The translations under genes and the position numbers were made by a program. The notes below the pieces were generated by a model that made no database searches, had not been told where the DNA came from, and worked only from the letters and a program-made list of their open reading frames with translations. Below are positions 16,382 through 24,675 of a stretch of 28,837 nucleotides of DNA, one piece after another. The DNA is from Helicobacteraceae bacterium. Its GTDB lineage: Bacteria; Campylobacterota; Campylobacteria; Campylobacterales; Sulfurimonadaceae. The stretch spans positions 1 through 28,837 of the forward strand of contig JAGXIA010000069.1 in the NCBI GenBank assembly GCA_024635885.1. The letters are read 5' to 3'. Positions within the stretch are counted from its first letter, which is position 1. Each line of letters opens with the position of its first letter.

Positions 16382-16410
16382 TCTTAATATCATATTAACT
16401 AGGACTATAA

Positions 16411-17085
16411 GTGGAATATAAAATATCTGAAGTTGTAGCAAAGACAAGTGTTCCAAAATCAACAATACTTTATTATATTAAAGAGGGTTTGTTGCCTCAA
16501 GCTAAAAAACTCAAAGCTAATGTGCATACTTATAGTGATGAACATATAGAACTCATAAAATATATTAGATATATGAAAGAAGAAATGGGAAGTTCAAATA
16601 CGCAAATTAAAACAGCCCTTTCACAAAAAAACAACTCTTTTTCAAGCTCATATAGTATGTTGGCACCTTTAATGCAGACTTTAAGTTCCATACCTTCAGA
16701 TGCAGTATACTATGCAAAAGAAGAGTTTATAGAACATTTCGGTGTCGATACTAAGCTTTTTAAGAAGCTCTTAGAAGATGAGATTCTTTTACCTCTACAT
16801 GATAAATATACTCAAAAAGAGGCTTCAATTATTAGCTTAGTTGAAAACTTTTTGGAACTTGGAATAGAATATGGGATTTTAAAGCAGTATCTCCACCATG
16901 CAAAAGAGTTAGCACAATTGGAATCCAGTATGCAAGAACAACTTTGTTCTAAACGCGATGAAAATAATTTCTCAGCCTTATGGAAAATTATGTTTGAAAC
17001 ACTCTTTACTGCAAAAGAATATATTTTTCAACGTTCAACATACAAAGCACTCTTAATTTCTATTAAAGAAGAGTTGGTGAGATAA
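16411..17085 (+). CDS. MerR-family transcriptional regulator with a second HTH-like unit
   Basis: A 224-residue regulator. Residues 3-70 form a MerR HTH: YKISEVVAKTSVPKSTILYY then the wing KEGLLPQ and the second helix pair ending in SSNTQIKTAL. Residues about 98-165 look like a degenerate repeat of the same fold (KEEFIEHFGVDTKLFKKLLE, then DEILLPL, YTQKEASIISLVENFLELG). The C-terminal 60 residues are helical. There is only one cysteine, so it is not a classical thiol-based metal sensor. It starts with GTG behind AGGA. Divergent from the YeeE/AhpD/DsrE operon and probably its regulator. The effector is unknown. Confidence 0.85.
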   Translation: MEYKISEVVAKTSVPKSTILYYIKEGLLPQAKKLKANVHTYSDEHIELIKYIRYMKEEMGSSNTQIKTALSQKNNSFSSSYSMLAPLMQTLSSIPSDAVYYAKEEFIEHFGVDTKLFKKLLEDEILLPLHDKYTQKEASIISLVENFLELGIEYGILKQYLHHAKELAQLESSMQEQLCSKRDENNFSALWKIMFETLFTAKEYIFQRSTYKALLISIKEELVR

Positions 17086-17093
17086 GGCTCTTG

Positions 17094-19112
17094 TTACAAG
17101 CCCAAACTCTTTTGAATCTCTTTTATCTCTTTAATTTTGTCTAAAAAGACTTGCTTCTTTGCAACAACGTAGTCTATCTGTTCAGCGTTTATTTGACTAA
17201 ACTGCTCTTTGGATGTTTCTACCGTTTTATACAAATAGTTTCGTCTGGAAACTAAAAATATTTCCATCTTCTCAAACTTGAAATTCTTTTTTACAGTTTC
17301 TAAAATAGAGCTCGAACTTGGAATATTGAGTGAATATTTAAGAGGGTCAGATTCGTAAACTTTTATGTGCTTGTCAATCTTTTCTTTGACAAGCAAGACA
17401 CTTTGCTGGGCTACTTCAGTGTATGAATAACTAAAAGCTCCATTGAAAAATGCAAACTTTTTATGTAAGGCTGAAATATTTCCAAGTATGGCACTGTGAT
17501 AGGAGAGAATGATGTTCTCATACACTTTTGCAACAAACTGGCGGGTATTTGCAAACTCTAAATCTGAACCGATTTCTCTGTTCTTTTTTATGAGCTCATA
17601 AGGCTCTTGCCATGACTTTACAGCACTTTTTAAAATCTGAAAAACCTTTGTGAAATCTTCACTGCTTTGGAGTTCAGTGCTTCGCAAGTGAGCAATCGTA
17701 GCTTTGATCTGTTTGTCTATCAAAGCATTCTCATAAAATAGTTTTTGCATAATGGCTTCAGAGTCTACAAAAAGAGTCTCATATTCATAACTTTTGATTT
17801 GCTCTTTATTGAAGAGAGTTTTGTGCGTTTCATAACGAACAGCATTTTTGGTTTTAACATTTTCATAAATCGTATCTGCAATTATCTGCATAATAGAATC
17901 AATCTGCTCAAAAGTTAAGGCTAAAGCTTTTGAGTGTTTGGCATAAACTTCGTCAAAAGCTTCTAAAATTTCCTTTTCTTTGTTCACTAAAATCTCAAGC
18001 AGACTTTCATAAACACCTAAAATAGTTCCATATTCTTGTTTTAAAATAACACAGATTGAATTTAACTCTTTCTTTATAGAAAAAGCCTTAGAATCGATGG
18101 CCTGTGGTCTTATGGTGTTTTCTATAAAATTAAGTACATCTCCTATATTTGAATCTTTCATAATCTTTTCATCATTAGAACTGTTTTGCTTGCTTATATT
18201 TTCTATTGTCTTAGAAAAATCTGCAAAATCATCCTGAAAAAAGGAGAGATTATCAGCATATTTATTGAGATTGCTGGAGCTTTTAAACTTCTTTTGCAAA
18301 GAGTTGAGTGCTGTTTCTATGAGCACTTCTTTTTGGTTTACTCTCGAATCGAGTGCCTGTTTCGCCGAAATAGGAATGACATGCGAAAAGAAAATAGAGA
18401 AGCGATCTTTAATGTAAGAGACAGTCGTGTCAACTTCTGCTGGTGTAAATTTGTCTTTTTGGTTTAACACACAAAGTGACTTCTCTTTGAAGTTTTCAAG
18501 GTACTCATTTAATACTTCGGCTTCACTCTCTTTTCCTGCATTGTCAATTAATGTGAGCCATATAATTCCGTCCACATCACGCAATATTTTTTTTGTTGTG
18601 AGTGTGTCTTCTAAAGACTGAGAATTCAGACCCGGTGTATCGACAAAAGATATATCTTTTAAAATATCCATAGGTGCATACAGTGTCAAATATTTTATAT
18701 CTTTAACGGCTTTTCTCTGGTCGGTAAACTCCGATATCATCTCTAATGAATGGTATTCGTTCGCCCCATTGTTATAGTTTACTTTTAGTTTGTACTCTTC
18801 ACCGTAATTTATAAAATTTACTTTAGAAGTTACGGGAGTAATACCTGTAGGCAAAACATCTTTAGAGAGCAGGGCATTTAAAAAGGTAGATTTTCCAGAT
18901 GAAAACTGACCGACAATCGCGATTTCCATCGGGTATTTGCTACGGCGCAGAAGTTTTTTAAAAAGTGTTTTCAGTCCAACTGAGGGGAGAAACTTTTCAT
19001 TTAAAAGCGCTTTTTGGATTCGTTTTATTTCCCCGTTAATAGAATTTTCAAATACCTCTTCTTGTAAAAACTGTTCTTTGTATTCTTTTACAATGGCTCT
19101 CAAGTGCTTCAT
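17094..19112 (-). CDS. dynamin-like GTPase, second of a pair (DLP2-like)
   Basis: A 672-residue bacterial dynamin-like protein. The GTPase domain has G1 GQFSSGKST (68-76), switch TPVTS (92-96), G3 DTPG (158-161) and G4 NQKD (217-220). The rest is long and helical, as expected of the dynamin stalk. It overlaps the upstream dynamin gene by four bases (ATGA). This arrangement matches the Campylobacter jejuni DLP1/DLP2 pair (Cj0411/Cj0412), whose products form a hetero-oligomer that tethers membranes. A role in membrane remodelling or division is likely; the cellular purpose in this organism is not known. It converges on the MerR-type gene with an 8-base gap. Confidence 0.92.
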   Translation of the reverse strand: MKHLRAIVKEYKEQFLQEEVFENSINGEIKRIQKALLNEKFLPSVGLKTLFKKLLRRSKYPMEIAIVGQFSSGKSTFLNALLSKDVLPTGITPVTSKVNFINYGEEYKLKVNYNNGANEYHSLEMISEFTDQRKAVKDIKYLTLYAPMDILKDISFVDTPGLNSQSLEDTLTTKKILRDVDGIIWLTLIDNAGKESEAEVLNEYLENFKEKSLCVLNQKDKFTPAEVDTTVSYIKDRFSIFFSHVIPISAKQALDSRVNQKEVLIETALNSLQKKFKSSSNLNKYADNLSFFQDDFADFSKTIENISKQNSSNDEKIMKDSNIGDVLNFIENTIRPQAIDSKAFSIKKELNSICVILKQEYGTILGVYESLLEILVNKEKEILEAFDEVYAKHSKALALTFEQIDSIMQIIADTIYENVKTKNAVRYETHKTLFNKEQIKSYEYETLFVDSEAIMQKLFYENALIDKQIKATIAHLRSTELQSSEDFTKVFQILKSAVKSWQEPYELIKKNREIGSDLEFANTRQFVAKVYENIILSYHSAILGNISALHKKFAFFNGAFSYSYTEVAQQSVLLVKEKIDKHIKVYESDPLKYSLNIPSSSSILETVKKNFKFEKMEIFLVSRRNYLYKTVETSKEQFSQINAEQIDYVVAKKQVFLDKIKEIKEIQKSLGL

Positions 19113-21424
19113 AGGGCGTACCTTTGAGCAATGGTCTCAATGATTTTAATGCGTTCATACAGTTCAATAGCCTTGTTGTTGCGGCTTGCTTCATCTTCTT
19201 TTAAAAACTCTATGTGATTTAACAAAAGTTTCTCGTTACGGTCTAAGTTGTTTTGAAAAAAATCTATAGGCGCTCTTAAATTTATAATAAATTCTTCTAG
19301 AAGTGTTTGGCTTAAGTTCAAGGCTTTAGCTTTTACCTGCGTTTGCAGGTAGACAAATTCCTCTTTTATAATTGCGCTTATTTCCTCGTCTGTTTTTGTT
19401 AATTTACTAAGAGTTGCATGCTTGAGAACTTTTGAGATTCTATTTATTAGAGTAGAGTTGTCAGCGGTTAAAAAGCCTTTGTTGAAAGCCTCGCCAAAAA
19501 TACTCTCATACTCAAAACTGCCATAAGCATTTTCAGACGATGCAGAGATTTCATCATACTGCAGTGAAATAGTTTCAAATATTTTACTAGATTTTTTAAT
19601 AAATTTATAACGGTACTCACGAATAATATCAACGATTCCATTTTTAAGAGCAGTCTGTATAATTCTGCTTTGATCACTCAGTTTTGGAGTTCTCTTGTTT
19701 GTCTCTAAAGAGTAAAATGTTTCATCCATAAGACGCTGTTTAATAATACTCTGCAGTGTTTGAAGTTCATTGTTTAAATAATGTTGTAGTCTTTCAAGAT
19801 AATTTGTAATCTCCGCCTCATAGCCCATTATTTGATACTCTAAATATTTTAAAGTCTCTTCTTGTTTTGTTTTTTTACTCTTTAATAAATCGAGTTCTTT
19901 GTCTGCTTCGTCTTTAGTTTTAAAAAGCATAGAAGTCTCTAACTTCAGTTCTTCGAGTTGTGTTTTCACGACATTGCTCAGACGGTTTTTGGCTGAACGC
20001 AGTATAAGCGAACTACGCTCGTTCTTGTTTGAAAAAAGCATTTCCTGCAAGTAGTTTTCAACTTTTAAAATACCTGTTTTCTCGAGCGTATAGCCAGCTT
20101 CTTCAGCCACTTTTGCATGACCTATTTTATGCAGCAGTGCCATTTTTCCCGAGAGTGCTATAAAGTTAAGACTTTGAAGCACAAAATCAAGTTTAGAGTC
20201 GCTGTTTTGCTCATGCAGTTTACTAGAAATACTCTGTTTTGTGTACTCTATAACCTCTTGAACATCTTTAGAACTTACCATATCTACGCGAGTAATCACT
20301 ATGAGAACCTTAGTAATGTTTTGGTACAAAACAGCGTCTATGATAAATTCTATATCTTTTTTTGTTGCACTCTGAGAGACGTTCATAAGATGAAGCATGA
20401 CATCACATTTTGCCAGGTACTCTTTTGTTATCTCTTCTCTTTGAATTACTATATCATCAAGACCCGGAGTATCTACAATCTCAATGCCGTCTTTTAAAAA
20501 ATGCAGGTCTGAGCCAAGCTCTACATATTTAACCAAGTTGCATTTTTTGTCGCTCAAACTGGCAGAAGTGTAGAGGCTTAACTCTTCGACTTTTATATCT
20601 TCTTCGCGAGATACATCTAAAATGTAGTTATCCAGATTTTCTTTAAAATGTTTTTTTGTATCTTTGACAAAGGTGTCAATCGCATGAACATTTTTAGCAC
20701 TCTCTTGTATATGCTGCCACTCTAAAACATTCCAGTAGACTACTTTAGCCGAGGGAGTCTTACTGTATTTGACAACACTCAAGTTAGCAGTTTCAGGGAT
20801 AACGCTAGTCCCTAAAATCTCTTTTCCCATAAGGGCGTTGAGCATGGTAGATTTACCAGCATTCATTACACCCGTAATTCCGATGGAGAACTTTTGCTTG
20901 TTTAGGTAGTTTACAATATTGTCGAGTTCATCACTATGTGGCAGAACATACTTTAGTTCGTCAATATCTGAAAATATTGATTGTTTGGCTTCTTGAAAAT
21001 TCTGCTTGAGCGTTTGGGCAGGAAGCTCATTCTCTTCAACAAAGACAGATGAATCAAAAAGTGACAAAAGTTTTTCAAGAGAGAGTTTGTCAATCAGTCC
21101 CTCTGTTTGTAAGTAAGTAAAAGATTTATGCAGATGATTAACCGTACTCTCACATCTATGCTCTAAAAAATGTTTAATAATACTGTGCTGTATACGATAA
21201 AGGGAGTCTAAACTGTCGATTTTAGACTGAGTTAAACGCTCACAAAGTTTATGAAAACTCTTTAAACTAGCCATAGCATCAAAAGTTTTACGCCCAAGTG
21301 ACAAAAGCAGAGCAGAGACTTCAAAAAAAGCTTCATCATCAATTTTTTCGTCAATACCTATGGTGTCTTTACTTCTAAGATTTATGCCATGATAAAGTAA
21401 AAAGTAGTTAGTAACTAAGCTGAT
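19109..21424 (-). CDS. dynamin-like GTPase, first of a pair (DLP1-like), probable ATC start
   Basis: A bacterial dynamin-like protein: G1 GVMNAGKST (185-193), switch Thr in ETANLS (about 212), G3 DTPG (318-321), G4 TRVD (378-381), then coiled-coil-rich helices (about 490-560). Numbering counts from an ATC codon at 21424. The first ordinary start in frame is TTG at 21304 (731 residues), which has no ribosome site. The frame stays open a further 40 codons to the ATC, which has GAAAGGA five bases before it (plus 21430-21436) and an extended -10 promoter at 21451-21459. No ATG, GTG or TTG lies between ATC and the in-frame stop. I therefore favour the ATC, or a lost ATG. It likely pairs with the downstream GTPase as in Campylobacter DLP1/DLP2. 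Confidence 0.85.
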   Translation of the reverse strand: MSLVTNYFLLYHGINLRSKDTIGIDEKIDDEAFFEVSALLLSLGRKTFDAMASLKSFHKLCERLTQSKIDSLDSLYRIQHSIIKHFLEHRCESTVNHLHKSFTYLQTEGLIDKLSLEKLLSLFDSSVFVEENELPAQTLKQNFQEAKQSIFSDIDELKYVLPHSDELDNIVNYLNKQKFSIGITGVMNAGKSTMLNALMGKEILGTSVIPETANLSVVKYSKTPSAKVVYWNVLEWQHIQESAKNVHAIDTFVKDTKKHFKENLDNYILDVSREEDIKVEELSLYTSASLSDKKCNLVKYVELGSDLHFLKDGIEIVDTPGLDDIVIQREEITKEYLAKCDVMLHLMNVSQSATKKDIEFIIDAVLYQNITKVLIVITRVDMVSSKDVQEVIEYTKQSISSKLHEQNSDSKLDFVLQSLNFIALSGKMALLHKIGHAKVAEEAGYTLEKTGILKVENYLQEMLFSNKNERSSLILRSAKNRLSNVVKTQLEELKLETSMLFKTKDEADKELDLLKSKKTKQEETLKYLEYQIMGYEAEITNYLERLQHYLNNELQTLQSIIKQRLMDETFYSLETNKRTPKLSDQSRIIQTALKNGIVDIIREYRYKFIKKSSKIFETISLQYDEISASSENAYGSFEYESIFGEAFNKGFLTADNSTLINRISKVLKHATLSKLTKTDEEISAIIKEEFVYLQTQVKAKALNLSQTLLEEFIINLRAPIDFFQNNLDRNEKLLLNHIEFLKEDEASRNNKAIELYERIKIIETIAQRYAL

Positions 21425-21429
21425 GGGAG

Positions 21430-21459
21430 TCCTTTCTTGATAATAAGGGAATTATATCA
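21430..21459 (-). promoter_or_regulatory. promoter and ribosome site of the dynamin pair
   Basis: The minus strand reads TGATATAAT (plus 21451-21459, extended -10) and then GAAAGGA (plus 21430-21436), five bases before ATC 21424. A transcript from here would have a leader of about 20 bases to that ATC, but about 140 bases to the TTG at 21304. Confidence 0.5.
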
Positions 21460-21516
21460 CTAGTGGTTTAAATAGTAGATATGATTGTGTCTTATATGCA
21501 TTCCAAGGGTGCAAAC

Positions 21517-21681
21517 ATGTATACATTTAAATTAAAATGTGATAGAATCGTTACTCTTTAGATGTTATAGAAGAGAATAAAGGTAATACTAATACATATT
21601 TAGAAAAGTGAAGATATTTTAACATATGATGATGACTCTTCAAGTACATATTCTAAATGGAATGATAATAAGATTTATTGA
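21517..21681 (+). pseudogene. possible remnant of a small gene broken by two frameshifts
   Basis: Three short reading segments join in order across two frame changes: MYTFKLKCDRIVTL (from ATG 21517), DVIEENKGNTNTYLEK (from 21561) and SEDILTYDDDSSSTYSKWND (from 21607) ending at TGA 21679-21681. Composed together they resemble one ordinary small hydrophilic protein. I do not recognise it, and chance in AT-rich DNA is quite possible. Its end overlaps the promoter of the Cache-domain gene. The rest of this 287-base gap holds only the two divergent promoters. Confidence 0.25.
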
Positions 21682-21687
21682 TATAAT
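21679..21687 (+). promoter_or_regulatory. extended -10 promoter of the Cache/regulator/kinase operon
   Basis: TGATATAAT at 21679-21687, about 30 bases before the ATG at 21718, which has GGGA at 21707-21710. No -35 match is seen. Confidence 0.45.
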
Positions 21688-21717
21688 AGCAAAAATTTTT
21701 ATAAGTGGGATTTGTAT

Positions 21718-22812
21718 ATGTTTAGAAGTTTAGTTGCAGTTTTTAGTGTTATTAGTGTTATTATAATAACAATTTTCTTCTATTTTAACAGTGAGTTAAA
21801 AGAGGAAAAACTGGATTATGTTTTAGATCAATATACTTTAACCTTAGACAAAGAGCTGAAAAATTCACAAATGAATGCTCTGCAGCTAGCATTAGTCCTC
21901 TCTAAAAATGAGGGTTTAGTAAATGCTTTAGAAAATGATGATGAAGACTTAGGCTATAAAATCCTTTCAGATATTATGCATACCATTAAAAAGAATACAG
22001 GTAGATATATTAGAACACAGGTAATTACAAGTGAGTACAATATTTTTGCAAGAAGTTGGGATGATATTTACGCCGGAATGCCTTTGGGGGATTACAGAAC
22101 AGATCTGAAATATTTCGAGACTCATAAAAATCCGCGAACATCTATAGAGGTTGGAAGAAGGCTTGGGGTTAAGGCTACCGTTCCTGTTTACATAAACGAG
22201 AAGCTGATAGGCTTCGTAGAAGTTATTGATTTTTTTGAATCTATTACAGATTTTTTTAGAAATATGGGTGTCGATTTATATGTACTTTTAGATTATGAAT
22301 ATTATGACACTGCTGTCTTGATGCAGGCAAATATTATGGTAGATAAGTTTATAGTTGGAAATCTAAACTATAACTTTAACAATATTCAAATACTTAAAAA
22401 TATTGATTTTAAGCATCTCAAGTCATCCCGTATCCTCAAAGCCGATAATAAGTATTTGTTTTACAAGACAATGCATAACGGAAATGGCGAATCAATCGGT
22501 TCTTTTGTTTTTGTAATACCGCAAAAATATTTAGAGTATTTCAGAAATGCAGAAGATGATATTGCATTTTTAATTAATGTTACCCGAAGCAGTTTATACA
22601 ATATTGTAAAAGAGCAACAGAATGTCGGGGCAAAATATGATGAAGACAATATAGACTCTTTACTGTATAAGAAAGATATAATTACAAAAGAAGATGAAGA
22701 AGAATATTTGGATAAAGCTTATAAAAAGTTAAATATGTACAGCAAAGATGAACTGATTCAACATATGCTTAATGATGAAGTTATTAAAAAAATAGATGGA
22801 AAAATAAAATGA
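21718..22812 (+). CDS. membrane-anchored Cache-domain sensor-like protein
   Basis: A protein of about 364 residues with one N-terminal membrane helix (about 6-25) and then a large domain resembling double Cache (dCache_3-like). The recognisable core is RSWDDIYAGMPLGDYRTDLKYF, SIEVGRRLG and VPVYINEKLIGFVEVIDFF (about 110-180), the pattern of periplasmic ligand-binding halves of kinases and chemoreceptors. No second membrane helix, HAMP, kinase or methyl-accepting domain follows; the last 60 residues are charged and helical. So the sensing module stands alone, presumably in the periplasm, and must signal through a partner. It contains no cysteine. ATG 21718 is preferred over TTG 21712 because of its spacing from GGGA. 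It overlaps the response regulator by four bases (ATGA). Confidence 0.8.
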   Translation: MFRSLVAVFSVISVIIITIFFYFNSELKEEKLDYVLDQYTLTLDKELKNSQMNALQLALVLSKNEGLVNALENDDEDLGYKILSDIMHTIKKNTGRYIRTQVITSEYNIFARSWDDIYAGMPLGDYRTDLKYFETHKNPRTSIEVGRRLGVKATVPVYINEKLIGFVEVIDFFESITDFFRNMGVDLYVLLDYEYYDTAVLMQANIMVDKFIVGNLNYNFNNIQILKNIDFKHLKSSRILKADNKYLFYKTMHNGNGESIGSFVFVIPQKYLEYFRNAEDDIAFLINVTRSSLYNIVKEQQNVGAKYDEDNIDSLLYKKDIITKEDEEEYLDKAYKKLNMYSKDELIQHMLNDEVIKKIDGKIK

Positions 22813-23459
22813 AAATCTTATTGTTAGAAGATGAATATTCACTGCGAATAAGTGTTATAGAGTTTTTAGAAGACTTAGGTCATGAAGTTGACGGATATAT
22901 GGATGGGCTCGTGGCATTTGATGCTATATTTGATAAAAACTATGACCTCTTGCTTCTTGATGTTAATGTTCCCTCTATGACAGGCTTTGAGCTTTTGCAA
23001 AATTTGCGAAAAGAAGAGAAAAAAATACCAACGATTTTTTTAACATCTATGGTAGATATTGAAAACCTCAAAGAAGGCTATAAAAGAGGATGTTGTGATT
23101 ATATTCGCAAGCCTTTTGACTTATTGGAGCTTGAATTACGTATAGAACAGGCATACGCAAGTTTTTATCTTGATGATAGCTCTATTGTTGAGCTTGGGGA
23201 TGAACTCTTTTATGATGCTACAAAAAGTAAGCTTATGTATAAGGGAATAGAAATAGTATTGAGAAAAACTGAGAAGGATATTCTCGAAGTTCTTATAAAA
23301 CATAAGAATAGTGTTGTCTCCACACAGATGTTTCAAGATGAAGTCTGGGGTGAATATGTTGAACCTGCGACAGTTAGGGTTCAGGTAAATAACCTGCGTC
23401 AAAAGCTTCCAAAGGGAGTGATTCAAAACAGAAGAGGTCTAGGATATATAATTGAATGA
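22809..23459 (+). CDS. OmpR-family response regulator
   Basis: A 216-residue regulator. The receiver domain has the acidic pocket Glu7/Asp8, phospho-acceptor Asp51 (LLLLDVNVPSMTG), Thr79 and Lys101 (KPF). The C-terminal winged helix (about 128-216) has LRKTEKDILEVLIKH and VRVQVNNLRQKLPKGVIQNRRGLGYII, typical of OmpR/PhoB proteins that bind tandem direct repeats. It overlaps the Cache-domain gene by four bases and the kinase gene by eight. The nearest downstream operon is sox, whose promoter carries a perfect 11-bp tandem repeat, so this is the best candidate regulator of thiosulfate oxidation. Confidence 0.94.
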   Translation: MKILLLEDEYSLRISVIEFLEDLGHEVDGYMDGLVAFDAIFDKNYDLLLLDVNVPSMTGFELLQNLRKEEKKIPTIFLTSMVDIENLKEGYKRGCCDYIRKPFDLLELELRIEQAYASFYLDDSSIVELGDELFYDATKSKLMYKGIEIVLRKTEKDILEVLIKHKNSVVSTQMFQDEVWGEYVEPATVRVQVNNLRQKLPKGVIQNRRGLGYIIE

Positions 23460-24612
23460 TAATCAATACGCAGGTAAATACGCACTGCTATATACCTTAT
23501 TAATTGCCGTCATCTTATTAATACCGTTTTTTTTCTATTTCATATATATGAAAAATCTTCACTCTGTCAAAAATGAGATATTACTCAAAGAAAAAGCATT
23601 CCTGGTTATTAAAGCTATGAATGAATACAATCAAAATAAAAAGTATTTTGAGTACCCAAGATTTAAAACTTTTCAATCGGGCTTATATGATAAGAAATTT
23701 GAACCGGTCTTTTCTTTACTGGAATATAAAATTGAAGATTTTAAAGAAGGGTACCATTTAGATGGAAATAACGCATATTTGATTCTGAAATTACCAAAAA
23801 ATAGGTATTTTGGTGCAAGATATCTTATAATTAAAAATACTATCTCATTTGCTAACTTATATAAAAAAGTGACAATTATTTTATTTTCAATTGTAATGCT
23901 AGTTTTTATACTGAGTATATTTTTCTTAAATCGTTTTGCCCGGCCATTTAAAACTATGAATGAAAAATTGGATAATTTTATAAAAGATTCTATGCATGAG
24001 ATAAATACGCCTCTTTCTATTATAAATGTAAATATTGACCTTTATAATAGAAAAAATCCTACAAATAAATATATGCAAAGAATGAAAGCGGCTACAAAGG
24101 TCCTCTCTAACATATATAACGATATGGACTATCTGATAAAGCATGACAGACTGAAGTTTGAAAAAGAGCCTATAAATATGAAAATATTTCTCACTAACCG
24201 TATAGATTATTTTTCAGAAGTGGCACGTATGAAAAACCTTGTTATAAAAACTAATATCATAGATGGACTTGTTATAAATATGAATCCACAACAGCTTCAA
24301 CGGGTTATTGACAATAATATTTCAAATGCAATCAAATACTCTTTTGAAGACAATATCATAGAAGTAGATGTATATAAGCAGGATGATCTATATTGCATGA
24401 GCTTTAAAGATTATGGTGTCGGTATAGATGATGTAGAGAAAATTTTCTCCCGTTATTACCGCGAAGATACACAAAAAGGTGGTTTTGGGATAGGTTTAAA
24501 TATAGTCAGGTCTATCATCGTTGATGTTGGCATAGAAGTTGAAATTATTTCAGAGCTTAAAAAAGGCACAACCTTTATATATAAATTTCCTCAGGCTCTA
24601 CAACTTAATTAG
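23452..24612 (+). CDS. membrane-bound sensor histidine kinase, partner of the OmpR-type regulator
   Basis: A 386-residue kinase with TM1 at about 13-32, a short periplasmic segment (about 34-135), TM2 at about 138-160, the H-box DSMHEINTPLSIINVNIDL (His182), N-box VIDNNISNAIKYS, G1 DYGVGI, F-like IFSRYYRED and G2 GFGIGLNIV. The periplasmic part is small and has no fold I recognise, which fits a kinase that takes its input from the separate Cache-domain protein encoded two genes upstream (inference). It starts at TTG 23452 inside the end of the regulator gene with AGGATAT just before; the nearby ATG 23456 is out of frame, so translation is probably coupled. Confidence 0.92.
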   Translation: MNDNQYAGKYALLYTLLIAVILLIPFFFYFIYMKNLHSVKNEILLKEKAFLVIKAMNEYNQNKKYFEYPRFKTFQSGLYDKKFEPVFSLLEYKIEDFKEGYHLDGNNAYLILKLPKNRYFGARYLIIKNTISFANLYKKVTIILFSIVMLVFILSIFFLNRFARPFKTMNEKLDNFIKDSMHEINTPLSIINVNIDLYNRKNPTNKYMQRMKAATKVLSNIYNDMDYLIKHDRLKFEKEPINMKIFLTNRIDYFSEVARMKNLVIKTNIIDGLVINMNPQQLQRVIDNNISNAIKYSFEDNIIEVDVYKQDDLYCMSFKDYGVGIDDVEKIFSRYYREDTQKGGFGIGLNIVRSIIVDVGIEVEIISELKKGTTFIYKFPQALQLN

Positions 24613-24645
24613 TAAGTCTTATAAAAGAATCCTCAACAAACAAAT

Positions 24646-24667
24646 AAATTTTACACAAATTTTACAC
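24646..24667 (+). repeat. perfect tandem 11-bp repeat upstream of soxX
   Basis: AAATTTTACAC occurs twice back to back (24646-24656, 24657-24667). The 11-base period places both copies on one face of the helix, the usual form of OmpR/PhoB-family sites. It ends eight bases before the sox -10 box and covers the -35 region. Confidence 0.7.
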
Positions 24668-24675
24668 TCCACTGT

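Noticed and set aside
17086..17103. CTTG-TTA-CAAG hairpin with outer GG/CC between the converging MerR and dynamin genes, as a bidirectional terminator
   Set aside because: Only a 4-bp continuous stem with mismatches outside and no T-run on either strand.
20117..20497. A 126-residue plus-strand open frame inside the first dynamin-like gene
   Set aside because: Antisense shadow of the GTPase domain; composition is unlike the neighbours and there is no ribosome site.
21671..21690. Third ArsR-like operator before the Cache gene (ATTTATTGATATAA)
   Set aside because: Only one half-site matches; the ATCAA half is missing, and TTGATA here is explained by the extended -10.
24603..24617. ACTTA-ATTAG-TAAGT hairpin after the kinase as a terminator isolating sox
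   Set aside because: Five AT-rich pairs and no T-run; too weak to call, so partial read-through from the sensory operon into sox cannot be excluded.
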